A stretch of DNA of 64,000 nucleotides, taken from contig CM043942.1 of NCBI GenBank assembly GCA_014529385.2, positions 7,315,001-7,379,000 on the forward strand. The letters are read 5' to 3'. This document shows, piece by piece, positions 47,283-57,966 of this stretch. Made by a program: the position numbers and the translations under genes. This DNA is from Adiantum capillus-veneris (Eukaryota; Streptophyta; Polypodiopsida; Polypodiales; Pteridaceae). Numbering within the stretch: position 1 is the stretch's first letter; each line of letters begins with the position of its first letter. The notes below the pieces were generated by a model. It had not been told where the DNA came from. It saw nothing but the letters and a program-made list of their open reading frames with translations, and searched no databases.

Positions 47283-47294
47283 GCTCTGATACCA
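47283..47294 (-). other. Primer binding site of Gypsy-B (initiator-Met)
   Basis: Plus strand GCTCTGATACCA, minus TGGTATCAGAGC, one base from the 5' LTR. Confidence 0.92.
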
Positions 47295-47295
47295 A

Positions 47296-48939
47296 TGTAA
47301 TGGAATTTGCCTATTCAATTTGAGAGTAGCGGAATTTAATGAGAGTACTTTCAAGAAATGATTTTGTGAGCATAGCGGGTTGACATAATTGAAGATAGCA
47401 ACATAATCATAGCAATTAGTTAACTTGGCATGGACAATACTTTTGCAAGAGAGATAATTTAGAGAACATGACAACAGTTGAGGACCGGATTTATGTGGAG
47501 CCGGTCCCCCCTCCAATAGGCATTTGTATTATGATTTCTCCCATAAAGAGAGACTTGTTACAATACATTCTTTGTGTTCCTTGTAACCTAGGTGAAGCAA
47601 TGAAGATGGAAAGCTTCATGCATCACCATCATAGCATAACCTAAACTTGAAGGAAGCTTTAACTATACCAAGCCTCAGTCCCAAGACCTCAAACACCTTC
47701 GAAGGTGGAGAGAGCTAGCAGGGAATGAGGGTAGGGAAGAGGAAGAAGAAACATTTCATACGAGAAAGAGCTAGTTCCTCACTTATCCTAACTCTTGTGC
47801 TAGCATACATAATAGCATAGTAATGAAGAAGAAATAGATGGCAAGCTCAAGCATTGAAGCATGGTTCTTGGATGGATTTGCACTCCATAGCCAAGAGTGT
47901 TGGTGTAGGCTCTCAACCTCTACTTTCGTGGAGAAGGAGAGGGAGCTCTTGCACTTTGCATAGTACACAATGAGAGTGTTTGTGAGTGTGTGTGGGTGAG
48001 TATACCCCCTAAGCACCCCCCTAGCTTGCTTGGGTCGACCCCCCCTTGTAGCTCATGCTTGAAGCTCATTGGACCCCTCCAGGCCTAGCCAATCACAAGC
48101 AGGAGCCATTACAAGCAACATGGGTAGCCTTGGGACAAGTGTCCCCCTTTCCCCTTTGAGAGAGAGGACTTGATAAATACAAAATCAATTAATTAAATAT
48201 CCTAAATTATCATTGGACCCCTTGGGTGGCCAACCAATAGGTTTGAGGCACACCATGAGGGCAACATGAGGAGGAACTTGACAAGTGTCCTTGCTGCCTC
48301 TTCAAGCTGGGGCTTCCCTTGTGTGTATGTGTGTGTGTGTTCTCTCTCACCCCCCCCCCCCCCCCCCTTGTAGGCTCGCCCCCCTCCTTGTAGGGATCTT
48401 TTTGACTTTGGATGAGCAAGCCCCTTAGTCATCAAGCATGACTAAGCACTTGAAGTAGGGGGTGTTCCCACAAGCATCTCAGGCAAGCTTCTCAAGGCAC
48501 TTCAAGTACCTTAATCATGCACCAAGTCAAGCACCTCAAGCATAGAGCTAGTCAAGCACCTCAAGCATCTTAATCAAGCACCTCAAGCATGATAAGAACC
48601 TCAAGCAGGACAAGCACCTCAAGTACGACAACTACCATGAGCTTGGGCCGGGTTCCTACCTCAAGCTCAGCCCTAGCTTGCTTAAGGTCAAAGGACTTTT
48701 ACACACATTATTGGAGGTCTTCAATGAAGCTAACACTAGGGTCTTATGCTCCATTGGTTAGCCTTGCTCTTGATAGACCATCTCCCATTTGGGCCCCTTT
48801 ACTATTGGCCCCGTGTTGAGATAGATCTATAAGCACATATCTATATCTTAACACTTGTTCCCATTTATTCTCCCACATTAAGTGATCAATTTAATATGAG
48901 AAAATCATTTGGGTTGGTTAGATATTAGATTTTATGACA
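47296..48939 (-). repeat. 5' LTR of Gypsy-B
   Basis: Same ends as the left LTR. It carries a shorter TG run and a C homopolymer at about 48350-48366, which could be a sequencing artefact. Confidence 0.93.
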
Positions 48940-49056
48940 GGGCAGCTAAAGCTAGGAAAGATGCACACAAGTGAAAATCTTACAGACATCTTTACAAAGG
49001 TGGTCAACAAGGAGAAGTTGAACTTTTTCTCATCTTCAATTGGCATTCAAGGATAA
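48940..49056 (+). pseudogene. Copia-1 RNase H C-terminus, after the Gypsy-B insertion
   Basis: The frame reads QLKLGKMHTSENLTDIFTK and VNKEKLNFF up to a TAA, the usual closing motif of Copia RNase H. It follows directly from KHIEVRYHF on the far side of Gypsy-B once one GGGCA is removed. Confidence 0.87.
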
Positions 49057-49105
49057 GAAGCCAGGATGGAAGGCAGTCACAGGTTTGGTTTGGAGGTCAG
49101 TCTCC

Positions 49106-49116
49106 AAGTGGGAGAT
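49106..49116 (+). other. Polypurine tract of Copia-1
   Basis: AAGTGGGAGAT immediately before the LTR, a common Copia form. Confidence 0.8.
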
Positions 49117-49538
49117 TGTTAAGTATGGAGCCTGATTTACCCCTTGTAATTTTTGTATTAAAAACGCACATTTGTAAGGCCCCCGTTATGAGGAGAAGCC
49201 ATCACGCATAAAGGAAAATCTCTTGCCAAAAACCGAAAATTTTACGGGCCAGTCTCGAGATTTGCTCGCGACTGGCTTTGCCGAAATTATGGCTAGACGA
49301 CGGTCGGAAACTGGTCAAAAAAGGGCCGGTCGTTTGGCCGGTTGGCCAGTGGCTAGTGGTCAGAAGTCAATGGCCGGTGGCCGGTGGCCAAATTCAATAG
49401 CAGGTGGCCGATTTCAAAGGCGAACTTGTCTTCTCAAGGGCGGCCACACATGGAAAATTGGAGGGTCCATTTGGACTTGTCTACATAAGGGCGGCTACAC
49501 ACGGCTTCCTCTCATGAGAGAGGGCATCCATTTTGGCC

Positions 49539-49546
49539 TATAAAAG
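49539..49546 (+). promoter_or_regulatory. TATA box of the Copia-1 LTR
   Basis: TATAAAAG about 420 bp into the LTR, upstream of the pyrimidine tract. Confidence 0.55.
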
Positions 49547-49739
49547 GAGGCCATTTAAATCTACACACATTTGAAGTTGATGCAAAAACGTGGGTGTGAG
49601 GTGGTGACAGTGAAGCAAGGTGGGAGCTCTATTAAGGGTATAATCCCTTTGTAACCTACTTTTTGTTTGAAGTACTAAAGCCATTGAGTGGTTGCTTTTG
49701 CGTGGATGTGGCCCACATTGGGTGAACCACGTATATTGT

Positions 49740-49859
<120 letters not shown>

Positions 49860-50106
49860 AATCTCTCGTGTGTGAAAATATGTCTCTCTCGATTAAGTAA
49901 TCTACTCAAATATCTACTTAGCTACGTCCTATTTCCTAACCTTGCAACCCACTCACAACTTGTGATTGCGCATCTATATTTTCTACAACCACAATCTCTC
50001 TTACATTAGTCCCTAAATCATCTTACGTCAGCATAACAAATTGAGATTTCATAAAAAATGACATCCTTGCTCACCCTCACTTTACCTGTGAGACAGGATT
50101 CTAACA

Positions 50107-52726
50107 CTTGTATCCTTTCTCCTTAAGGGAATAGCCAACGAACACATATTTTGTTGCTTTTGGATCAAGCTGACTTCCTTGCTCATCTGGCACATGCACA
50201 TAAGCAATATATCCAAACACTTTAAAATTTGATGCATCTGGTTTTTCATCGACTAAACTTTTCTTCAGGTGTCATATCATGTACTGTAGTAGTTGGGGTC
50301 CTGTTCATAATGTAGACACCTATAGCAACAACCTCAGCCCAATAACAATCAGGCATGTTCTTCTCATTCATCAATGCTCTAACCACTTCTACAATGTGCA
50401 TGTTCTTCCTCTCAACAACACCATTTGTTGCAGAGTATACCTACATGAAAAATTGCCTTTAAATTCCATGCTTATTTAGAAAACCATTGAATTCATTAGA
50501 GAAGTATTCTCCCCCTCCATCTGACCTCAAGCACTTTACATATTTCCCAGACTGTTTTTCAACCATGACTTTGAAATTTTAAAAAATGCATAAACACCTC
50601 ACTTTTATGCTTCATGAAGTAGACGCATACCTTCCTCGTATGGTGGTCAATGAAACTCACACAGTATCTACACCCACCCATAGATGCAGTCTTTGTCGGA
50701 GCCCATATATATGTATGCACTAAATCCAATGCATTACTACTTACATGCTTATCATGCATGAGGACAGGATGCTTTTTCGTGCTTTCCAAATTGACAAGCT
50801 TCACATACTTTTTGCATTTTAGCAACTCAAAATGCAAGCAAATATGTAATCATCTCTTTGGTTTGCATCATTTTCAGCCTCTATAAATTTACATGACCAA
50901 TACGTTTGTGCCAAATCTCTATATCAGGTACAACACTTGCACCTCGTGCAAACATGGTAGCATTCACTTCGGGCATATTTACATCCAAAGTAAACATACT
51001 GCCCACTTTCTTTCCTTGTGCAACCAGCCTTCCATCCTTCTTATGCTCTTCAACAAAGAGATTATCAGAGTTAAACACCTATAAACCGTGCTCAACCATT
51101 TGCCCAACAAAAACTAGGTTCTTTGTAATGTTAGGTACATGTAGTACATCAGCGAGGTACTTCACTTTACCATCTATCATAGACAATGGCACATTTCATG
51201 TATGCATAATAGGATGTGTAGTATCATCCCCAGTTTCTACATAACTAGGAATTTGTAAAGTCTGCATTTCCTTAAACCATTCACCATGGCTTGTCAGGTG
51301 ATTCAATGCACCAGAATCCACATACCAGACATTTCTCTTGTTTTTTCACATTTTCATACATAGTATTCATCATGTGTTGCACCACAAATAGCCTCTTGGG
51401 CTCATTTGCATTCTTGCTCATGTTTGCACTGTTTTGTTGCCTCATGTTTGAACAATCACGTTCAAAGTGACCATGTCTTCCATTGCCCCAACATACCACA
51501 TTTCCATGTTGACGTGCATTATTGCGCTGCACGTTTCCACGACCTCTTGGACTCCCCCTTCCTTGAAATTTTCCTTGACCACCACCTGTGTTCTAACCTT
51601 GATTGTTGTTCTATTGTTGTGCTTGGTGGTTGCCTCTTCCTTGGCCTCATCCATGACCTATACCATGTCCTCTTCCTCTTCCTCTGTTGTTGAAAAGGAC
51701 CTGTTTAGAATTGTTTCCACCTTGCATAGAGGAGTCTTCTTCAAGTTCCTTCTCTTCCACAATCAATAAGGACACCAAATCTATAAACGAGGGAATGTTC
51801 TCTCGAAGATGGATGCCAGTTTAAATTACTCATGACCCAAACCTTGTAGACAGACTTCTACTTTAGCATCATCATTGATTGTAACACCAATTGATGCAAG
51901 TGACTCACATATGTTCTTTATCTTCATCCAATAGTCATTGATGGGGACAAGATTTCTTTTGCATAGTATTTAGCTCAGTCTTCAATTGCAACTTCCTTGC
52001 CTTTGTGTTGGTCACATCCAATGACAACAAAGTTTCCCAAACCTCCTTAGGAGATTGAGCATCATGTATAAGCCCAATCATAGTGTCATGTACACTAACA
52101 AAAAGCTAGTACATGACCTTTCAAGCTCCCTGATTCCAATCTTTAAATGTCTTAATTTGCACAGCACTTGCACCTTCCCCTGGCAGTGGTGGTGTTACTC
52201 ATGCTCTCCATAAATGTAGTCCCATTAACCTTTTCCCATAAGGAAATTGGTCATTTTGAACTTCCAAGCATGGAATTTGTTCTTGTCCAGCTTCTCACTG
52301 ACAACCTGGTTAAGCCCATCATTGTTGGACAACATGTTTCCAACCCTTTACACAGTCTTTGAGCAGCCTGTTAAAAATAGTTGGTTAACAACCACAATCT
52401 ACATACATACACATGTTTCACTGTACTAAATAGTATCTTTGCACACTATAGCCAAACCAAAGATTTCTACACCACCTATATGTAGATCCGCAGAATCCGA
52501 AACCTTAGCATTTTTGCATGCAAATGCACTCTAACTCCAAAATGGGGAACCAAACGCGCCCAGAATGGAAATCTGGTTGCACAGTTACAGTCTAAAGAAC
52601 CCTGAGATGCACACTCTCCAAAAGAAATCACCTCAACTGAGATTGTTGACGATGGCTCCTAGGAATATCAAAGCCGCTTCTTAGATTGCTCTTGCTTGCT
52701 GCTCCAAGCTCCTCAAACACAACCAG
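50107..52726 (-). pseudogene. Copia-2 gag, protease and integrase, decayed
   Basis: On the minus strand from the primer site: gag reads in several frames (52650 to about 51550); a knuckle-like CWGNGRHGHFERDC near 51480, where the first C-x2-C is altered; protease remnants near 51300; the integrase zinc-binding EIWHKRIGHVN near 50900; integrase core CVSFIDHHTRKVCVYFMKHK near 50630; and VFVGYSLKEKGYK near 50140, which links integrase to RT and ends at the Copia-1 border. Many stops show it to be inactive. Confidence 0.8.
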
Positions 52727-52738
52727 GCTCTGATACCA
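52727..52738 (-). other. Primer binding site of Copia-2 (initiator-Met)
   Basis: Plus strand GCTCTGATACCA directly adjoins the LTR at 52739. Confidence 0.9.
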
Positions 52739-53091
52739 TGTCAAAAGATAGAGAAGGGGATAGCTTGAGCTCTTGCAAGCAAAACTACACACAGAAATAT
52801 GGAGGCAAAAGACTGTACTTTTTCTTCTTCACAATCTCAAGATAAGACGTCTACAAAACATGAGGGAAGATACAACATAAAAGGGGAACTAGTACAACTG
52901 TCTAGTATGGACCGCTAGTGAGTGAGGTGAGTAGATAAGTATGCCATCACTCCGGTAGGTAAACCAGCTCGCTTTAGTCCAACTATAGTATCACTGGCAA
53001 ATATATGCATATCCACCAAGGCATGCCAATGATGATGATTGTCGGTGGTAGTCATCTAGGAGTTGTACATGTTGAGCTTGACATCTCACCA
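52739..53091 (-). repeat. 5' LTR of Copia-2
   Basis: Plus strand starts TGTCAAAAG and ends TCTCACCA; matches 35712-36074 with many scattered differences. The AGTGA duplication follows at 53092-53096. Confidence 0.88.
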
Positions 53092-53164
53092 AGTGATGAT
53101 TGTGAAATCTTCAATGAGGAGAGCATCACTAAAGATACTACATGTGAACACTCGAACAAGATGT
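53092..53164 (+). pseudogene. Gypsy C coding fragment after Copia-2
   Basis: Continues the frame broken at 35711 as SDDCEIFNEESITKD, then is interrupted again by the repeat-rich segment from about 53165. The right limit is approximate. Confidence 0.6.
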
Positions 53165-53545
53165 TTACTGGCATAAAATGTGTAAACGGTTTTAAATCTA
53201 TTTACTGGTTATGTAAACCGGTATTGTAATATCAAACCACTATTAATTTTTATATAGCTGGTTATGTTAAGTAGTATCTACTACATACCACATATACACT
53301 TGACCGAGCTGTAAACTATTGTGAAAATGTGTTAACCAGTTGAAATTAATTTACTCCTTATATAACCGGTCTTTTCATTTCAAACCGGTATTAGTAAGTG
53401 CATAATTGGTCGGGTTAACTAGTACATCTTCTACTGGCTATGTAAACCAGTTTTTTCATTTAAAATCGGTATTAGTTATTACATAACTGGTTAGGTTACC
53501 AGTTATATAATAACTGGTATGTGAAAGATGTACTAGTTAACCTAA

Positions 53546-53622
53546 CAACTCTTGATATGGTATGTGAAAGATGTACTGGTTAGGTTAACCAGTACATCTT
53601 TCACATACCATATCAAGAGTTG
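53546..53622. repeat. Perfect 37-bp inverted repeat with 3-nt loop
   Basis: Left arm 53546-53582 and right arm 53586-53622 are exact complements (ends CAACTCTTG and CAAGAGTTG) around GGT. Partial copies of the right arm follow near 53636-53672 and 53683-53705, and one of the left arm precedes near 53517. Confidence 0.93.
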
Positions 53623-53898
53623 TTTAACCAGTAGGTTGACCAGTACATCTTTCACATACCATATCAAGAGTTGTGTTAGGTTAACCAGTACATCTTTCAC
53701 ATACCTCCAAACTGAATTTGCTACTAGTGCTGACTCGAAGCTGTCAATATTGGGGAGCAACTACCATTGGAAGAGATGAGGCAAGGCTGCGAAGCAAGGA
53801 AGGGCATACTATGAACGCTATGCAGGCAAGAGCAGACTCGCAGAGTACAATCGCTAGGAAATTTGGGGTTTTTAATTTTAATCCCGTTTGTTTATACA

Positions 53899-53961
53899 TA
53901 TCATACGCGTGTGAAAGTATGTGTCTGCAAACGTATGTTTCAGCAAACATACGCGTATGAT
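53899..53961. repeat. Hairpin-forming inverted repeat
   Basis: ATCATACGCGT near 53900 pairs with ACGCGTATGAT near 53950. Between them CGTATGTTT and AAACATACG form a second pair. Confidence 0.75.
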
Positions 53962-54169
53962 AAAAACTATGTTTCCATTTATAATCTCCTTCACATCCAA
54001 TATTAATCTACTCTTAATCTAGGACCAAATACAGATTCCCCTTATTTCCATTTATAACTTCCTTCATATATGATTTCATATCTACTCTTATCAACCCAAT
54101 TATAGTGAATATAGGTCATGAATGCAAATATTAGAAAACAAAAATGGATATAGTGAAGCAAGTTATTGC

Positions 54170-54905
54170 CTAAGATTGTTCAAGAAGATGCATAGGATGT
54201 TTGACATATGAATTTCTTCCAATACGCTTTCTGCACACATCCTTCTTATTGGGTGAAACACGAGTGTTAGACATCCAAAAAGAGAAGATCAACTCTTTTT
54301 CATCAGGTGTTATGAAACCACGATCCATGGGCTGTCGAGCACACAAAGAGATTGGCAAATTTCCATCACCTGCTTCCCTCACCCGATTCTTTGCAACTAT
54401 GAAGTTCCTCTTGTGCAAATTGCAGCTGAAACATTCACTTTTGAGGTAGATGTACACTCAACATTCATAAGCATTGTGGTGATGAATTTTTTAAGAAAGA
54501 GATCCTGTCCGCTCTTGGGTAATTTGATTGCATCTATTGTGTTGCGTATGGCTTCAACGAAGGTTGTTTGTGCCCTGGGAATTTCAAGGTCTCCAAGAGA
54601 AGGACGATTGACAAACTTGCACAAAATATCTGAGTGTGATGCAACATCGAGGGCCTTTGTACGCCGATTCAAGAGCATAATAAGGTCATTGCAAAGTCTT
54701 TGACGCTTTGCATCATCAGCACCATTTTGATCATTATCTTCCTCACGTGCTACCTGCTCAATCTTGTTCTTAGCACGCTGCTCCCTCTTTCTCCTAGCAT
54801 GATATTCCTTGACCGCATCAACAGCATACCTAGCACACAGTTCATAGTGAGGCTGAGAGCACTCACATACAGTGTGATATTCTTGCTCCGTGCTAGAGAG
54901 GGAGA
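54170..54905 (-). pseudogene. Unrecognised coding relic, minus strand
   Basis: Reading minus from about 54905 the frame is open to 54397: YHTVCECSQPHYELCARYAV (Cys/His-rich), then a basic helix EYHARRKREQRAKNKIEQVA, an acidic spacer EEDNDQNGADD, and LCNDLIMLLNRRTKALDVAS. After a frameshift near 54400 the second frame gives REAGDGNLPISLC and FSFWMSNTRVSPNKKDVCRKRIG. The S-P-N-K-K-D-V segment with a following R/I/G stretch is reminiscent of uncharacterised, repeat-associated plant proteins. I do not recognise a named domain or catalytic residues. It could be part of a transposase or regulator carried by the surrounding element. Codon pattern is coding-like and unlike its AT-rich flanks. Confidence 0.5.
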
Positions 54906-55060
54906 GATTGAGCGAGGTGATAGGCCTACAGAGAGCAAGAGCAATATATGACAGTAATAGATGTGTGATAGGCCTACAAATTAAAATAGAAATATGTGCT
55001 CCTACACAAAGAGTTAGAGAGAGACAGGAAAACGAGAGAGCAGGAAGACAAAGAGATGGC

Positions 55061-55205
55061 TGACGTGCATAGTTAAGACCTACAGAGCCATCTTCTATAT
55101 TTGAAAGAGAGGTGTGGAAATAGTAATGGTGTAAAGAGCTGGTTGACGTGCATAGTTAAGAGGTACAGCCGTCTTCTATATTTAACAAAAAGCTATGGAA
55201 ATTCT
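55061..55205. repeat. Tandem pair of about 83-bp units
   Basis: TGACGTGCATAGTTAAGA begins at 55061 and again at 55144, with TCTTCTATATTT in each unit. Confidence 0.8.
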
Positions 55206-55285
55206 ATATTTAATTAAAAATCTATTCAAAAGAATATATCGAATTGAACTAATATAGATGGTTTTATGTACCGGTTATAAAACCT

Positions 55286-56111
55286 CTGTCTAGGACAAGG
55301 TTTTTGGTCCACCTATTCATGCATCCACCTAGCATCAAGACGCCAACAAAGATATCACAAGAAACGGAACCATAAGTTAAGAAAGAAAACACCAAAACTT
55401 GCACTAGAAAATAAAACTCAATTCTTGATGAAAGTAGATGCAGTGGACTGCATAAAAGACAAGATAACGAGAAGATATCCAGACACAAAACATTTGAATC
55501 AATAAAACAAAACAAAACCAAAGTCACGCAAGCTTGATAAGACCAAAGGAAAAGAACCTTCAATGAAAAAAAATGAATACAAAGCAAAATACAAAGAGCT
55601 GAAACGGACTTTGAAAGGAGTTTGGACCATGAAGATGAGTTGGATAGTGACAAACCGGGTGCAGTCAATGCTCCATCTCATTATAGAAAGTACACTTTTC
55701 AAGATCGAAAGATCATTGTTGAGCAACCATTGCAACAACTAAAAGAACCAATGAAATTCGATGAAGAGCCTGAGAACGCCAAGCAAATTGACCTTGTAGA
55801 GGCTAGAGAAGAGTCAAGACCAGTATACATAGCTACAAATCTATTGCAAGAAGAAGAAGAGATTCTCATTCGTATATCAAGGAATATACGGATTTCTTTG
55901 CATGGTCTTACAAAGATCTAAAGGGGGTGGATCCTACCATTTACTAGCACACTATCTCAAGGGGGTGAAGAGATTCTCATTCATTCATTAAACGAATATA
56001 GGGATGTCTTTGCATGGTCTCACAAATATATCAAGGGGGTTGATCCTACTATTTGCAAGCACACTATCCCTATGAGAGATGATGCTAAGCCGAGCAGACA
56101 GAGACCATATT
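55286..56111 (+). pseudogene. Gypsy C pol fragment (RT N-terminal region)
   Basis: Reads resume with a Lys/Glu-rich stretch, then DHEDELDSDKPGAVNAPSHY (55622), EQPLQQLKEPMKFDEEPE and REESRPVYIATNLL. The segment before RT is repeated: units at about 55856-55960 and 55967-56073 both encode EEIL..., with the second giving LNEYRDVFAWSHKYIKGVD and HTIPMRDDAKPSRQRPY. This is the sequence just before the RT domain in Tat elements (compare KDIFAWTYHDMKGVPP in family A). It is cut at 56111 by Copia-3. Confidence 0.8.
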
Positions 56112-57510
56112 TGTTGGGGTGGTAATGCCCAATGTGCCACGCCTAAGTGTTGGGCTGTCGGAGACTAACTGGGAACTAAGACTGACCATTCATTCTACAT
56201 AAAAAATAAGGACTTATAATCCTAAACACTAGTGTGTTTGGAGTCCACCCAAACATGTGTCTCCTCTCTTCTTCTCTCTTCTCCATTGCTACACACAGAC
56301 ATGCTGATAAAGCACTTTTGGTATGTACAAAGTAGTGGATATATGCATGGTCATATGTACAAAAGTATGTGCACATTGTAAATATTCATGCTTGCGTGTC
56401 AGGAATCAAGCATACGTAAATGCCTGGATAGGGTGTCGAGGCTTTATATGTGGTCCCAAGTGCCTTATTTTGGCTCTAGGTAATTTGTGTGAGCTTTTTA
56501 TAATGTAAATAATTCAAGCAACAAGTGTGGAAACTCTCATCCCACTCGGGAAGATTGACACATATGGTAACTCTCTATTTGCGACGCCTGATATGTAGCA
56601 ATGTGCAATCCACCCGAAGTGGTCAAAAATGGAATGTGGGGATGTGGAAAAGGACTTTGGGGTTATCAAGGATCAAGTGCACAATATTTGGTGAATTTTA
56701 GAGTCTGTTTGGGGTTTTTCCAGTGAAAAAATGGCCGTAAGGAGTCAAAACTCGCCAAAACTATTACCCAAAAAAAGTTAAGAAAATGTTAAAATTGGTG
56801 TGAAAAAACTGAAATTTGACACATCTTTCATGGTGTCGTGATGTTTCAGGCTGAGGGATAACTTTGGAAGTACAATATCAACACTTTCACCTCTCTGGTG
56901 TAGGAGGAAGCAGGGTTCCTACAGGTGGTCTAATCCAGTCCCGTCGCGTTCGCATCCTGTTTTTGAGTATGTGGAGGAGTGAATGAGAGCTTTTTCTCTT
57001 CAATTTTTCACTTGGGAAATTCTATGGAATTTCTAAGGTTTTCATGGATGTTTGTGTGCTAGGAATTGAGGAAAGAAGGTGCGGCTTTCTGCAAGACCCC
57101 GTGCAAGACTATGTGACCCTGTATCGAGGCCATTAAGGTTGATGCTACTCCAAAGAGTCCAACAGGGTGGAGTTTGGTGAAGCTTTTGCAGTGGTTTGAG
57201 AGGGGCCTTTGTGGCTGGTGTTTTTGAGTTTTTGATGGTTTTTCTTGTAAATTTTAGTCACCATCAAGTGTGATTTCAAGCGTTGATCAACTCGACTCAC
57301 CTTGTAGTGTCTGCGGGATGCAAGGGCTTGTAGGTCTAGGTGTTTGGAGTTTAAATTGAGCTTGTAGCTAGTACTTTCATTGAGCTTTTCAGTGGTGGTG
57401 AGAGAGGTGAGAAAATTAAAGGAATACCTTGTGTTATGTTAAGGTTTCTGGGTGTGTGAGTGTGCGCACAGCATCTTTTGCTCCATCAACGCTCTCGCTC
57501 GCGCACTTCA
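56112..57510 (+). repeat. 5' LTR of Copia-3
   Basis: Starts TGTTGGGG directly at the break in Gypsy C and ends CTTCA two bases before the primer site. The length, 1,399 bp, cannot be checked against a second copy here. Confidence 0.68.
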
Positions 57511-57512
57511 AC

Positions 57513-57524
57513 TGGTATTAGAGC
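57513..57524 (+). other. Primer binding site of Copia-3
   Basis: TGGTATTAGAGC, one mismatch from the initiator-Met site TGGTATCAGAGC. Confidence 0.8.
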
Positions 57525-57966
57525 TTGAGGATCGGAGAGCACCATTGGAGCTCACAGCAGGGAAGCAAGAGATGAAGCAACAAAAAATTCAGCACATTTT
57601 TGCAAATCTATTTTGGCATGCCAAAAGGATTCTATCCAGGCTGATTCTAGTGATTCCAAACCGATTTTTGGTTCTCTTCAGCTTTGCGAAAGAAAGTTTT
57701 CTCAGAAGCCTGACCAATTTTGAGATATGTCACTCAAACTACTTGCATGTCGTGTTGAATAGGCTACAGATTTTGCAAATCAGTTTTCTCTTGGTTAGAA
57801 TTAACATTTCAAGTCAACTCTCACTAATCCTGATTGTTTTCGTGTGCTCTAGAACTTTGCAACAGGAAATTTTTGCACATTCTTTACGGTTTGAAAGATA
57901 TCTACTTCAAACAGCAGGGTGGTCTACTTTTATCGGTGCTTCTGCGTACAGTTTTTTGTTGCAGAC
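57525..57966 (+). other. Leader of Copia-3, upstream part
   Basis: Open over much of its length in one frame (57452-58000), but that read spans the LTR end, the primer site and the Gypsy-D border, so it is not a gene. The CAGAC duplication is at 57962-57966. Confidence 0.65.

Larger units (their letters stand above)
40103..48939 (-). mobile_element. Gypsy-B, full-length chromodomain element, minus strand
   Basis: LTRs of about 1,640 bp flank a 5.5-kb interior with one gag-pol frame. The insertion is bounded by GGGCA (40098-40102 and 48940-48944), a five-base target duplication. Primer site TGGTATCAGAGC (initiator-Met) lies next to the right LTR, and a purine-rich stretch next to the left LTR, as expected for minus orientation. 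The pol polyprotein ends in a chromodomain, placing it among plant chromoviruses. Roughly three dozen LTR differences by eye make it older than Gypsy-D. Confidence 0.93.
53165..55285. mobile_element. Unrecognised repeat-rich insertion in Gypsy C
   Basis: The segment interrupts Gypsy C and has none of the LTR, LINE or Copia signatures seen elsewhere. Its left end has repeated ACTGGT/ACCGGT-type motifs (53200-53530); the right end carries TGTACCGGTTATAAAACC. The outer ends are loosely inverted (GGTTATGTAAACC against the complement of GGTTTTATGTACC). It includes strong inverted repeats (53546-53622), a second hairpin near 53899-53961, and an 83-bp tandem pair at 55061-55205. A minus-strand coding relic lies in the middle. 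It is most likely a DNA transposon or a composite, but no exact ends or target duplication could be fixed. Confidence 0.5.

Noticed and set aside
48350-48366. C homopolymer as a biological feature
   Set aside because: The matching LTR lacks it (41168-41185 reads TCTCATCCTCCCCC), and long homopolymers are error-prone; not treated as meaningful.
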